This document shows, piece by piece, positions 8,636 to 17,267 of a stretch of 64,000 bases of DNA (positions are counted from its first letter, which is position 1; each line of letters begins with the position of its first letter). A program made the translations under genes and the position numbers. Source of the DNA: CAWEWH01 sp963812775 (lineage in GTDB: Bacteria; Pseudomonadota; Alphaproteobacteria; Rhizobiales; Beijerinckiaceae); assembly GCA_963812775.1 (NCBI GenBank), contig CAWEWH010000008.1, forward strand, positions 124,001-188,000, written 5' to 3'. The notes under the pieces are model-generated. The model made no database searches. It was not told the origin of the DNA and worked only from the letters and a program-made list of their open reading frames with translations.

Positions 8636-9991
8636 ATGCTCGATAGCGCCAGCAATGGCTTGAAGACGGGCGCGGCTGAGCCCGCCCAGCGGCCCGCCGC
8701 CGGACCCAACGTGTCGCATTTTTCGCTCGCCAACGAGCTTGAGGTGGTGGTCATTCCCGACCGGCGCGCGCCGGTCGTCACCCACATGGTCTGGTATCGC
8801 AACGGCTCGGCCGACGATCCGGTCGGCAAGTCCGGCATCGCGCATTTCCTCGAGCACCTGATGTTCAAGGGAACGGCCAAGCATCCGGCCGGCGAGTTCT
8901 CCGATGTCGTCGCCGCCCTCGGCGGCCAGGAGAATGCCTTCACGTCCTACGACTACACGGCCTACTTCCAGCGCGTCGCCAAGGAGCATCTGGCCACCAT
9001 GATGGAGTTCGAGGCCGACCGCATGACCGGCCTCGCCTTCGACGACGACGTGGTGGCGCCGGAGCGCGACGTGGTCATCGAGGAGCGCCGCATGCGCACC
9101 GACAGCGACCCCGACGAGATTCTCGGCGAGGCGATGTCGTCGGCGCTGTTCACCCATCACCCGTACGGCAAGCCGATCATCGGCTGGATGCACGAGATCG
9201 AGGGCCTGACGCGCGAGGACGCGCTCACCTATTACCGGCGCTTCTATGCGCCCGCCAACGCCATCCTGGTCGTGTCGGGCGACGTGAGCGCCGACGAGGT
9301 GCGGGCGCTCGCCGAGCGCACCTATGGAGCAATTCCCGGCGCCGGCAAGCGACCGGAGCGCCGGCGCCCCCTCGAGCCCGACCCGAAGGCGGCGCGCCGC
9401 ATCACCGTCACCGACGTGAAGGTCGAGCAGCCGCTGCTGCGCCAGATGTTCCTGGCACCGTCGGTGATCACCGCCAAGGGACGCGACGCCTTCGCGCTCG
9501 ACATCCTGGCCGAGATCGTCGGCGGTGGCACCACCTCGCAGCTCTACCGCGACCTCGTCCTCGACAAGGAGATCGCGGTGTCGGTGGGCGCCTGGTACAT
9601 GGGCAGCGCCGTCGACGCGTCGCGCTTTGGCATCTACGGCGCCCCCAACGAGGGCGTCTCGCTCGAGGATTTCGAGGCCGCCATCGGGGCGTGCGTGGGC
9701 GGCTTCCTGGCGCGCGGCATCGGCGAGGAGGAATTCGCCCGTGCCAAGACGCGGCTGATCGCCGAGATGCTCTATGCGCAGGACAGCCAGTCGACGCTGG
9801 CGCGCGTCTATGGCTCGGCGCTCGCCATCGGCGAAACCATCGAGGACGTGCGCGCCTGGCCCGAGCGCATCGAGGCGGTGACGCCTGAGGACGTCATCGC
9901 GGCGGGGCGCGCCGTGCTCGATCCGCGCCGCGCGGTGACCGGCTATCTCCTGCCGGAGGCAGGGCCGGCCGCAGCGGGACCACGCCCATGA
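8636..9991 (+). CDS. M16 family zinc peptidase, catalytic subunit
   Basis: Insulinase/mitochondrial-processing-peptidase-like protease of about 451 residues. It carries the inverted zinc motif HFLEH inside GKSGIAHFLEHLMFKGT and a downstream acidic region DVVIEERRMR that holds the third zinc ligand. A second M16 domain (GAIPGAGKRPERR onwards) completes the two-domain subunit. TTG 8573 opens the frame 21 codons earlier, but ATG 8636 is the likelier start. The stop overlaps the next M16 gene (ATGA). Such adjacent active/inactive pairs usually form a heterodimer. No signal peptide is evident, so localisation is unclear. Confidence 0.92.
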   Translation: MLDSASNGLKTGAAEPAQRPAAGPNVSHFSLANELEVVVIPDRRAPVVTHMVWYRNGSADDPVGKSGIAHFLEHLMFKGTAKHPAGEFSDVVAALGGQENAFTSYDYTAYFQRVAKEHLATMMEFEADRMTGLAFDDDVVAPERDVVIEERRMRTDSDPDEILGEAMSSALFTHHPYGKPIIGWMHEIEGLTREDALTYYRRFYAPANAILVVSGDVSADEVRALAERTYGAIPGAGKRPERRRPLEPDPKAARRITVTDVKVEQPLLRQMFLAPSVITAKGRDAFALDILAEIVGGGTTSQLYRDLVLDKEIAVSVGAWYMGSAVDASRFGIYGAPNEGVSLEDFEAAIGACVGGFLARGIGEEEFARAKTRLIAEMLYAQDSQSTLARVYGSALAIGETIEDVRAWPERIEAVTPEDVIAAGRAVLDPRRAVTGYLLPEAGPAAAGPRP

Positions 9992-11268
9992 CCATCGTCG
10001 CCAAGCCCGCCCGCGCCTCGCCCACCACCGTCGAACGGGTGGTTTCGCCGGGCGGCATCGAAGCTTGGCTCGTCGAGGAGCATACCGTCCCCCTCGTCGC
10101 CATGGAGTTCGCGTTCCTGGGCGGCGCCTCACAGGATCCCTCCGACAAGGCGGGCGTGGCGCATCTCACGTCGGGTGCGCTCGACGAAGGCGCCGGCCCG
10201 CTCGACTCCGACGCCTTCCAGACGCGCCTCGCCGACCGCGCCATCGAGCTCAATTTCGATGCCGACCGCGACACCTTGCGCGGCTCGCTGAAGACGCTCG
10301 TCAAGCATGCCGACGAGGCCTTCGAGCTCACCCGGCTGGCGGTGACCGAGGCGCGCTTCGACGCCTCCGCCGTCGAGCGCGTGCGCTCCCAGATCCTCGC
10401 TGGGCTCAGGCACGAGGCGCAGAATCCCGAGAGCCTCTCGGCCCGCGCCTTCTATGCCCACGCCTTTCCGGGCCACCCGTACGGCCATCCGGTGCGCGGC
10501 ACCATCGACAGCATCTCGGGGATCGGCCGCGAGGATCTCGTGCGCTACCGCGACGCCAAGCTGTCGCGCGGCAATCTGCGGATCTCCGTGGTCGGCGCCA
10601 TCGACGCCGCCGCCCTCGGGCGTGCGCTCGATCAGATTTTCGGCGCCTTGCCGGCCGCCCCGCAACTGGCGCCGGTGCCGCCGGTCGTCGCCGCCGGCTT
10701 GGGCAAGAGCGTCGTCATCGATGTCGACGTGCCGCAATCGGTGGTGCGCTTCGGCTGCAACGGCATCGCCCGGCTCGATGCCGACTACATACCGGGCTAC
10801 GTGATCAACCACATCCTGGGCGGCGGCGTATTCACGGCGCGGCTGTTCCGCGAGGTGCGCGAGAAGCGCGGACTTGCCTATGGCATTTCCACCTCGCTGG
10901 TGCCGATGCGGCACGCCGCCATCCTGGCGGGCGGCACCGCTACCAAGAACGAGCGCGTGGCCGAGTCGATTTCGGTCATCAAGGAGGAGATCCGCCGCCT
11001 CGCCGCCGAGGGCCCGGAGGCCGAGGAGCTGAGACTCGCCAAGCAATATCTCATCGGCTCCTACGCGCTGCATTTCGACACTTCGACCAAGATCGCGAGC
11101 CAGCTCTTGCAGATTGCCGTCGAGGGCCTCGGCATCGACTATGTCGACCGCCGCAACGCGCTTGTCGACGCGGTGACACCGGAGGACGCGCGGCGCGTGG
11201 CCAAGCGTCTCCTCGGCGAGGGCGAACTGCTGATCGTCGTGGCCGGCAAGCCGGTGGGCGTGAGCTAG
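9988..11268 (+). CDS. M16 family peptidase-like, non-catalytic partner subunit
   Basis: A 426-residue M16-fold protein in which the HxxEH zinc motif is replaced by HLTSG (KAGVAHLTSGALDEGAG), so it should not bind catalytic zinc. The C-terminal M16 domain is well kept (FGCNGIARLDADYIPGYVIN, VREKRGLAYGIST). It starts inside the stop of the upstream catalytic subunit (ATGA overlap), so co-translation and heterodimer formation are likely by analogy with alpha/beta processing-peptidase pairs. The last 32 bases of the gene are duplicated immediately after the stop codon, just before the convergent MFS gene. Confidence 0.92.
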   Translation: MTIVAKPARASPTTVERVVSPGGIEAWLVEEHTVPLVAMEFAFLGGASQDPSDKAGVAHLTSGALDEGAGPLDSDAFQTRLADRAIELNFDADRDTLRGSLKTLVKHADEAFELTRLAVTEARFDASAVERVRSQILAGLRHEAQNPESLSARAFYAHAFPGHPYGHPVRGTIDSISGIGREDLVRYRDAKLSRGNLRISVVGAIDAAALGRALDQIFGALPAAPQLAPVPPVVAAGLGKSVVIDVDVPQSVVRFGCNGIARLDADYIPGYVINHILGGGVFTARLFREVREKRGLAYGISTSLVPMRHAAILAGGTATKNERVAESISVIKEEIRRLAAEGPEAEELRLAKQYLIGSYALHFDTSTKIASQLLQIAVEGLGIDYVDRRNALVDAVTPEDARRVAKRLLGEGELLIVVAGKPVGVS

Positions 11269-11300
11269 TCGTGGCCGGCAAGCCGGTCGGGGTAAGCTAG
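11237..11300 (+). repeat. 32-bp imperfect tandem duplication of the M16 gene 3' end
   Basis: Unit 1 (11237-11268) is the end of the second M16 gene including its TAG. Unit 2 (11269-11300) repeats it with a few substitutions and again ends in CTAG. The final CTAG also supplies the stop codon of the convergent MFS gene on the minus strand, so the two genes abut through the duplicated segment. Confidence 0.95.
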
Positions 11301-12556
11301 GCCGCCGCCGGCACGCGCCGGCCAGACCCGAAGCCGCCCGAGCGCAGCATCAGGAACAGCACGATCGAGAAATTGAGCAGGTTCCAGAGGACGCCGTTGG
11401 CGAAGGCGAGGCGATACGACGAGGTGAGATCGAAGATCACCCCCGACAGCCAGCCGCCGAGCGCCATGCCGACGACCGTCGCCATGATCACCGTGCCGAG
11501 GCGGGTGCCGGCCTCGCGCGGCGAGAAATATTCGCGGATGATGATGGCGTAGCTCGGCACGATGCCGCCCTGGAACAGGCCGAACAGGGCCGACACGACA
11601 TAAAGCGAGCTGAGCCCGTTGAAGACGAGGTAGAAGCAGAGCGCGACGGCCTGCAGCACCGAGCCGAGCATCAAGGCGGCGAGGCCGCCGAAGCGGTCGG
11701 CGAAGAAGCCCGAGCTGATGCGGCCGATGACGCCGGCCGCCATCATGACCGACAGCATCTCGGCACCGCGCGCCACGCCGTAGCCGAGCTCGCCGCAATA
11801 GGCGACGATGTGCACCTGCGGCATCGACATGGCGACACAGCAGCCGACGCCGGCCACCGCGAGCAGGCCCTGCAGCATGCCGGGCTTGAGGCCGAGCGTG
11901 GCGGGCGAGGCGTGGGTCGCGGCGCCGTCCGCGCCGGTGTCGTGCAGAACGGCGCGGCGGCGCAGCACCAGCGCCAGCGGCAGCATGGTGACGACCACGA
12001 CGGCGCCGATGCCGATATACGTGGCGCGCCAGCCGGCGGTCTCGATGAAGTGCTGCACGATGGGCGGCCAGAACGCCCCGGCGAAGTAGTTGCCGGAGGC
12101 GCACAGCGCCACCGCGATGCCGCGCCGGCGCGTGAACCACAGCGAGATGTCGGCGACGAGTGGCGCGAAGGTGGCCGAGCAGCCAAGCCCGATGAGCACG
12201 CCGTGCGCGATGGCATACTGCCAATAGGCTTGAGCGAGCCCGGTCGTGAGATAGCCGAGCCCCAGCACGAGCGCGCCCGCCATCACCGGCAGCATGATGC
12301 CGAAACGGTCCGAGAAGCGGCCGACGAGGATGCCGCCCACCCCGAAGCCGAGCATCGTCCAGGTGAACGGCAGCGAGGCCAGCGCCCGGCTCAGGCCGAA
12401 CTCGGCCTCCACGGCCGGCAGCGCCACCTGGTACGACCACATGCCGACGCCGCCGATGGTCGACAGCAGCACGGCAACCGCAAGACGCCACCAGGCATAG
12501 GCGGTCTCGACCTCGTGCGCGAGCCGCGGCAGCTCGGTTTTGACATGCGTGTTCAC
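11297..12556 (-). CDS. MFS transporter
   Basis: A 419-residue major facilitator superfamily permease with about 12 hydrophobic segments, starting at WWRLAVAVLLSTIGGVGMWS. The loop between TM2 and TM3 carries the MFS signature as GRFSDRFGIMLP, and the central loop after TM6 is polar (LRRRAVLHDTGADGAA). The general pattern resembles oxalate/monocarboxylate-type (OFA-like) MFS proteins, but the substrate cannot be assigned. It stands alone on the minus strand, convergent with the M16 genes, and its stop codon uses the CTAG of the duplicated M16 end. Confidence 0.88.
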   Translation of the reverse strand: MNTHVKTELPRLAHEVETAYAWWRLAVAVLLSTIGGVGMWSYQVALPAVEAEFGLSRALASLPFTWTMLGFGVGGILVGRFSDRFGIMLPVMAGALVLGLGYLTTGLAQAYWQYAIAHGVLIGLGCSATFAPLVADISLWFTRRRGIAVALCASGNYFAGAFWPPIVQHFIETAGWRATYIGIGAVVVVTMLPLALVLRRRAVLHDTGADGAATHASPATLGLKPGMLQGLLAVAGVGCCVAMSMPQVHIVAYCGELGYGVARGAEMLSVMMAAGVIGRISSGFFADRFGGLAALMLGSVLQAVALCFYLVFNGLSSLYVVSALFGLFQGGIVPSYAIIIREYFSPREAGTRLGTVIMATVVGMALGGWLSGVIFDLTSSYRLAFANGVLWNLLNFSIVLFLMLRSGGFGSGRRVPAAA

Positions 12557-12806
12557 GGGCAGGCGTTCCTTCGAGATCGGGGCGGGACCCTAGCACCGGC
12601 GGCCGCCCCGCTGATACGCGCGGGCGGCGCCCCACCCCTGTTCTAGGCGCGCTTGCCGCCACCCACGAATGACGAATGCTGATGGTCGCCATCAGCGCCG
12701 CTTGCCTCCCGTGTCTGCGTCGCACCACGCGAAGGGCGTGCTGCGCCGGGCACGGGATGACGAGGGTGATCCGCCCATGACGATCCCGTGAAACTCTGCG
12801 ATGCTG

Positions 12807-12909
12807 GCGCATGATCCCGAAAAGTGTGGGCGGTTTTCGGATAAGATCATGCGCAAGATCATGGGCATGATCCCGAAAAGTGTGCGCGGTTTCGGATAGG
12901 ATCATGCGC
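12807..12909. repeat. Two tandem S-family palindromic repeats (copies 2 and 3)
   Basis: Two head-to-tail copies (about 12807-12854 and 12865-12909) of the palindrome with ATGATCCCGAAAAGTGTG and GATCATGCGC arms. They occupy much of the 374-base gap between the divergent MFS and acyltransferase genes and run to within about 20 bases of the latter's start. The rest of the gap (12557-12806) shows no gene I can support. Confidence 0.85.
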
Positions 12910-12930
12910 AAAAGCGCGCGGGGGGACAGG

Positions 12931-14412
12931 ATGGGCGGCACGGTCGAACTGCCGACATGGTTCGTGGTTCTCGCCGCCATCCTGGCCGCCATCGGGCTGT
13001 TCGACCGGCTCCTGGTGCCGACTGTGCGCTTCATGCTGCGCCGGCGCATCAACGAGGCCATCGACGAGCTCAACACGCGGCTTCGCCTGCGCATCCAGCC
13101 GTTCAAGCTGGCGCGCCGCGACGGGCTCATCGACCGCATCGTCTTCGACCAGGAGGTGATGCGGGCCGCCGAAGCCCGCGCCGATGAAACCGGCGCGCCG
13201 CGCGCCGTCGTCATGGAGAAGGTCAAGGCCTATGCGCGCGAGATCGTGCCGAGCTTCTCGGCCTATACCTATTTCAAGTTCGGCACACGCGCCGCCCGCT
13301 TCCTGTCGCGGCTGCTGTACCGGGTCCGCCTCGGCTACATGAACGACGAGGCGCTGCGTGAGGTCGATCCCGATTCGGCCGTCGTCTTCGTCATCAACCA
13401 TCGCTCCAACATGGACTACGTGCTGGTGACCTATCTGGCGGCCGGCAGCTCGGCCCTGTCGTACGCGGTCGGCGAGTGGGCGCGCGTCGTCTTCCTGCAA
13501 TCGATGATCCGCTCCATGGGCGCCTATTTCGTGCGCCGCGATTCCTCCGATCCGCTCTATCGGCGCGTGCTCGCCCGCTACGTGCAGCTGGCCACCGCCG
13601 AGGGCGTCACGCAGGCGGTGTTTCCCGAGGGCGGCTTGACGCGCGACGGGGCGCTGCGGGCGCCGAAGCTCGGCCTCCTCGCCTATATCGTGGGCCGCTT
13701 CGACCCGCGCGGCGAGCGCGACGTGGTATTCATTCCGGTCGGCCTCAACTACGACCGGGTCATCGAGGACCGCAACCTGACGAAGTCGATCGCCAGGGAG
13801 GCGGGCGTGTCCTACGCGCGCTTCGGGCTGAAGGCGGTCGCCGCCTATGTGGCGCAGTCGCTGTGGCTCAAGCTCACCGGCCGCTGGTATCGCTTCGGCT
13901 ATGCCAGCGTCTCGTTCGGCGAGCCGGTGTCGCTGCGCCGCTATCTCGACGAGCACGGGCTCGACTTGCGCGCCCTTCCCGAGGAGCGGCGCTTCGCGGC
14001 GATCGCCGATCTCGGCCGCCTGCTCATGGACAGGATCGGCGCCGTCGTGCCGGTGCTGCCGGTGGCGCTCGTCGCCACCGTTTTCGAGCGCGCCGCCGGC
14101 GAGGCGCTGACGCTCATCGACATCAAGGGCCGCGCCGCCGCCCTCATCGAGGAGCTGAAGGGCCGGCACGCGCACATCCACGTGCCGCGCCAGGATCTCG
14201 ACTACGCCATCGAGTCCGGCCTGCGCATGCTGACCCTGCGCCGTCTCGTCGAGGACGCCGACGGCCTCTATCGCGCCATCCCGCGCGAGGCGGTGCTCGT
14301 GCGCTACTATGCCAATTCCATCGCCCATCATTTCTTGGGCTCCGCCGGACGCGTGGGCGCGGCGGCCGCAGCAGGCGCGAACCTTTCAGCGCCCGCCGCA
14401 TCCAATTCGTAG
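12931..14412 (+). CDS. Glycerol-3-phosphate acyltransferase PlsB-like protein
   Basis: A 493-residue protein with one N-terminal membrane segment (WFVVLAAILAAIGLF) and the ordered acyltransferase motifs of the GPAT/DHAPAT family: NHRSNMDYVL (block I, H-x4-D), MGAYFVRRDS (block II), FPEGGLTRDG (block III) and FIPVGLNYDR (block IV). By family it would acylate glycerol 3-phosphate or a related substrate at the inner membrane. The start was set at ATG 12931 because a strong GGGGGGACAGG lies just upstream. Earlier in-frame ATGs (12880, 12904) fall inside the palindromic repeat. It stands alone. Many alphaproteobacteria use PlsX/PlsY, so this may be an additional acyltransferase. Confidence 0.82.
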   Translation: MGGTVELPTWFVVLAAILAAIGLFDRLLVPTVRFMLRRRINEAIDELNTRLRLRIQPFKLARRDGLIDRIVFDQEVMRAAEARADETGAPRAVVMEKVKAYAREIVPSFSAYTYFKFGTRAARFLSRLLYRVRLGYMNDEALREVDPDSAVVFVINHRSNMDYVLVTYLAAGSSALSYAVGEWARVVFLQSMIRSMGAYFVRRDSSDPLYRRVLARYVQLATAEGVTQAVFPEGGLTRDGALRAPKLGLLAYIVGRFDPRGERDVVFIPVGLNYDRVIEDRNLTKSIAREAGVSYARFGLKAVAAYVAQSLWLKLTGRWYRFGYASVSFGEPVSLRRYLDEHGLDLRALPEERRFAAIADLGRLLMDRIGAVVPVLPVALVATVFERAAGEALTLIDIKGRAAALIEELKGRHAHIHVPRQDLDYAIESGLRMLTLRRLVEDADGLYRAIPREAVLVRYYANSIAHHFLGSAGRVGAAAAAGANLSAPAASNS

Positions 14413-14490
14413 GAGCCATCCGGCGCCCAGCGAAACTCATCTGCGGTCGCCGTCGACGCATCTTGCTGGGCCAGCGCATTCGTCGGCTCG

Positions 14491-14590
14491 TGGCACAAAG
14501 CTGCCGATTCAGTTGGCAACGCGGGACGTTTGCTTTCTGGGACGGAGCGGACGCGAATTGCTCGCGGCGAGCCTTTCGCCCCAAGCCGAC
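14491..14590 (+). repeat. ~100-bp structured intergenic repeat (R family), copy 1
   Basis: Begins TGGCACAAAGCTGCCGATTC and continues to CTCGCGGCGAGCCTTTCG. Copies 2 and 3 are at 15724-15832 and 17153-17267. Two small hairpins are conserved, TGCCGA-loop-TTGGCA and GCTCG-CGG-CGAGC. It lies in the 304-base gap before the ABC-type binding-protein gene. The rest of that gap shows nothing identifiable. Confidence 0.85.
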
Positions 14591-14716
14591 ATGCGAGTTC
14601 AGATGTCTGGGCGCGAATTGGCGACTGAACCCTATTCCGCTGGTCGCGATTTCCTGATTTGATCGTCGGCATTACAAGCCGACGTTGACGTGATCCAGCG
14701 CTTCGGGGAGGGCTCG

Positions 14717-15709
14717 ATGCGACGGCGCGATTTCATAAAAGTGATCGCTGGCTCAGGTGCGGCGTGGCCGCTCGTGGCGCGCGCGCAGCAGCCGGAGCGG
14801 ACGCGGCGCATCGGAATACGTCGCGTCGGCTTACTCACCCCCTCGGATTCGGCTGGTCGGCGCCGCTCGCTCGTTCAGGCGCTCGAAAGCCTCGGGTATC
14901 GTGAAGGTCAGAACCTCGTGCTGGAAGTGCGCTCGGCCGACGGCCGGCTGGACCGGCTGCCGGCCCTCGCTGAAGAACTGATTGGTGTCGGCATCGAGCT
15001 CATCGTCGCAGTGAATTCTCCCGGCACTCAGGCCGCCATCGCAACCGGTACAAAAGTCCCAATCGTGATGGCGCTCGTGGGCGATCCGGTTGGAACCGGG
15101 TTCGTGCAAAGCCTGGGTCGACCTGGCGGGACCGTTACGGGGGTATCAAACGCCGCAGGTGACATCGGGGCGAAGCGGCTTGGGTTGCTGAAGGAAGCGA
15201 TCCCCACCGCGCGGCGCATTGCGGTATTCACGCACCCGGACGATCCAGTTGCCGCAGTTCAGATTCGCCAGATCGAGACCGCGGCCGGCCCGCTCGGCGT
15301 CGAGCTTAGAATCTTTCCCGTTGTGGCTTCGCGAGAGGACATAGAGCGAGCCGTGGCGGCTGCCGTTGATTGGCGGGGCGACGCGGCGCTCCGCATTCTG
15401 GCACAGACCGCTCCCGAGTTGAGCAAGTTTCAAGCTGAGTTGCTGCTCAAGCACCGCATGCCGGCGATGGTCGGTGCTCGGGTAGAGGTAGAAAACGGTG
15501 GGCTGATGACCTACTTCGCCGATGTTTCGGAGCATTGGACAAATGTCGGCCGGTACGTGGATCGCATTCTGGGAGGTGCCGTCCCCGGCGAGCTACCGGT
15601 GATTCAGCCGACCAAGTTCCAGCTCATTTTGAATCTCAAGACGGCGCGTGCGCTTGGGCTGACGTTCCCACAGTCGATCTTGGCGCGCGCCGACGAGGTG
15701 ATCGAATAA
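14717..15709 (+). CDS. ABC-type substrate-binding protein (ABC_sub_bind family), Tat-exported
   Basis: A 330-residue periplasmic binding protein of the ABC_sub_bind (PF04392) type. The N-terminus MRRRDFIKVIAGSGAAWPLV followed by ARAQ is a typical Tat signal with a cleavage site near ARAQ. Family features include LAEELIGVGIELIVAVNSPG, VPIVMALVGDPVGTGFVQSL and the C-terminal LPVIQPTKFQLILNLKTARA. The start ATG 14717 follows a clear GGGGAGGG. No permease or ATPase gene is nearby, so it is an orphan and its ligand is unknown. It sits alone between two copies of the R repeat, which together with the neighbouring kinase suggests an accessory, possibly acquired, block. Confidence 0.88.
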   Translation: MRRRDFIKVIAGSGAAWPLVARAQQPERTRRIGIRRVGLLTPSDSAGRRRSLVQALESLGYREGQNLVLEVRSADGRLDRLPALAEELIGVGIELIVAVNSPGTQAAIATGTKVPIVMALVGDPVGTGFVQSLGRPGGTVTGVSNAAGDIGAKRLGLLKEAIPTARRIAVFTHPDDPVAAVQIRQIETAAGPLGVELRIFPVVASREDIERAVAAAVDWRGDAALRILAQTAPELSKFQAELLLKHRMPAMVGARVEVENGGLMTYFADVSEHWTNVGRYVDRILGGAVPGELPVIQPTKFQLILNLKTARALGLTFPQSILARADEVIE

Positions 15710-15723
15710 ACACCGCAGTGTGC

Positions 15724-15832
15724 GTGGCACAAAGCTGCCGATTCAGTCGGCAACGCGGAACGTCTGCTTTCTGGGATGGAGCGGACGAGAATTGCTCGCG
15801 GCGAGCCTTTCGGCTCATGACCCAAAGCGGAC
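15724..15832 (+). repeat. R-family repeat, copy 2
   Basis: Starts GTGGCACAAAGCTGCCGATT, contains the perfect hairpin TGCCGA-TTCAG-TCGGCA and the GCTCGCGGCGAGC hairpin, and ends near CATGACCCAAAGCGGACAT. It is the best-conserved copy and lies between the binding-protein gene and the histidine-kinase gene. Confidence 0.88.
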
Positions 15833-15883
15833 ATCTCCAGGCGATTCTTCGGCCGGGACTGGCTCCGTGTGCTATCAGTGCTT

Positions 15884-17107
15884 ATGACTTCATCATCTAA
15901 ACAAGGGCAGCCTGTCGTCGAACAGCGACCCAGCGATAATCAATCCGACGACCTGACCAGCCGCGCGCTCCGCCTGCGCATTCGACAGCAGGAACTTCTG
16001 GCCGAGCTCGGGGTCCTGGCTCTGCAAGGCACAAGCTTCATAGGCATGCTCAATCACACGGCTCGTATGACGGCCGAAGGGTTGAGCGCGGAATACTGCA
16101 AGGTGCTGGAATACCTTCCGACCGAGAACCGGCTTCTTGTTCGGGCGGGGGTTGGCTGGGGTGAAGGCGTTGTAGGCTCGGCGACTGTGGGGGCCGATCT
16201 GGCCTCGCCCGCGGGCTATGCTTTGGCAACAGGCAAGCCTGTTATTTCAAATCACCTCGAAAACGAGCAGCGCTTCAGGACCCCGGAGCTGCTCGTCGAG
16301 CACGGCATTCGCCGTGCGATGAATGTTATCTTGCAAGGCGACGGCTCACCATTCGGCGTGCTCGAAGTGGACAGCAAATCCGAAGGCGAATTTGGCGAGC
16401 ATGACATAGCCTTCCTACAAGGCGCCGCCAATATTCTTGGAATGGCGATTGAACAACAGCAATATCAGCGCAAATTGCAAGCCGCTCTTGATCGTCATCA
16501 GGTGCTGCTCAAAGAAGTCAATCACCGCGTCAAGAATAGCCTGCAAGTGGTTTCCGGCATGCTTCAACTGCAAGCGCATGCGGTCGGCGATTCCGAACTC
16601 AGCGAGCGCCTCAACGAGGCATCTGCTCGCATTATGGCGGTTGGCCGCGCCTACGACCGCCTCGCCTATCATGCCGATTATGAGAATATAGATCTGGCCG
16701 CATATGTGCGGGAAGTCATCGAGGACCTGGAAGCTGTGGTCGCTCCGTGCAAAATTCAGCTGGAGGCGCCCGAGGCGATTCAGTTTGCGGCGGATCGCGC
16801 CATTCTCGTGGTGCTTGTCATCAATGAACTTATCTCAAATGCGGGAAAATATGCTTATCCCGACGGCGCTGAGGGAGTGATCTGGGTGCGACTCGTTCGA
16901 ATGGAAACGAAGTCTGTCTTAGTATCGGTGCGCGACGAGGGTGTTGGTTTGCCCGCCGACTTTAATCCGACGACGAGCAAGCGGCTCGGCACGCGCCTCA
17001 TCAATGCCCTATCAAAGCAATTGGACGCTGAATTGACACGCCCATTTTCCGCCATCGGCACAAATTTTACGCTGCTTGTCCCCTTACAGAAGCCCCTGGC
17101 TGGCTAA
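15884..17107 (+). CDS. Soluble GAF-domain sensor histidine kinase (HisKA_2 type)
   Basis: A 407-residue kinase without membrane segments. A GAF domain spans roughly residues 35-190 (KVLEYLPTENRLLVRAGVGW, PFGVLEVDS). A HisKA_2 dimerisation/phosphoacceptor region follows, with EVNHRVKNSLQVVSGMLQLQ (His214 the probable phosphorylation site), then an HATPase_c domain with N-box NELISNAGKYAYP and G-box DEGVGLP. By family it senses a small ligand or redox state in the cytoplasm and phosphorylates a response regulator; none is encoded nearby, so the partner is unknown. GTG 15869 is an alternative start. Base composition looks slightly more AT-rich than the flanks, and R repeats lie on both sides. 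Confidence 0.9.
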   Translation: MTSSSKQGQPVVEQRPSDNQSDDLTSRALRLRIRQQELLAELGVLALQGTSFIGMLNHTARMTAEGLSAEYCKVLEYLPTENRLLVRAGVGWGEGVVGSATVGADLASPAGYALATGKPVISNHLENEQRFRTPELLVEHGIRRAMNVILQGDGSPFGVLEVDSKSEGEFGEHDIAFLQGAANILGMAIEQQQYQRKLQAALDRHQVLLKEVNHRVKNSLQVVSGMLQLQAHAVGDSELSERLNEASARIMAVGRAYDRLAYHADYENIDLAAYVREVIEDLEAVVAPCKIQLEAPEAIQFAADRAILVVLVINELISNAGKYAYPDGAEGVIWVRLVRMETKSVLVSVRDEGVGLPADFNPTTSKRLGTRLINALSKQLDAELTRPFSAIGTNFTLLVPLQKPLAG

Positions 17108-17152
17108 TCGCCGCTCGTTGGTGGCTGTGTAATACCATCAGCTTGTCGGTTA

Positions 17153-17267
17153 GTGGCACAAAGCTGCCGAGTCACATGACAACGCGGAACGTCCGTTTTG
17201 AGGGATTGAACGAACGAGAATTGCTCGCGGCGAGCCTTTCAGCTCATGACCCAAAGCCCGCATTTGG
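17153..17267 (+). repeat. R-family repeat, copy 3 (diverged)
   Basis: Starts GTGGCACAAAGCTGCCGAGT, keeps GAATTGCTCGCGGCGAGCCT and the CATGACCCAAAGC end. The first hairpin is decayed. A further fragment, GACCCAAAGCGGACCT, occurs at about 17313-17328. Confidence 0.8.

Noticed and set aside
15604..15834. Small minus-strand ORFs inside the R repeats
   Set aside because: They recur with every R copy and lack ribosome-binding sites; they are translated repeat sequence, not genes.
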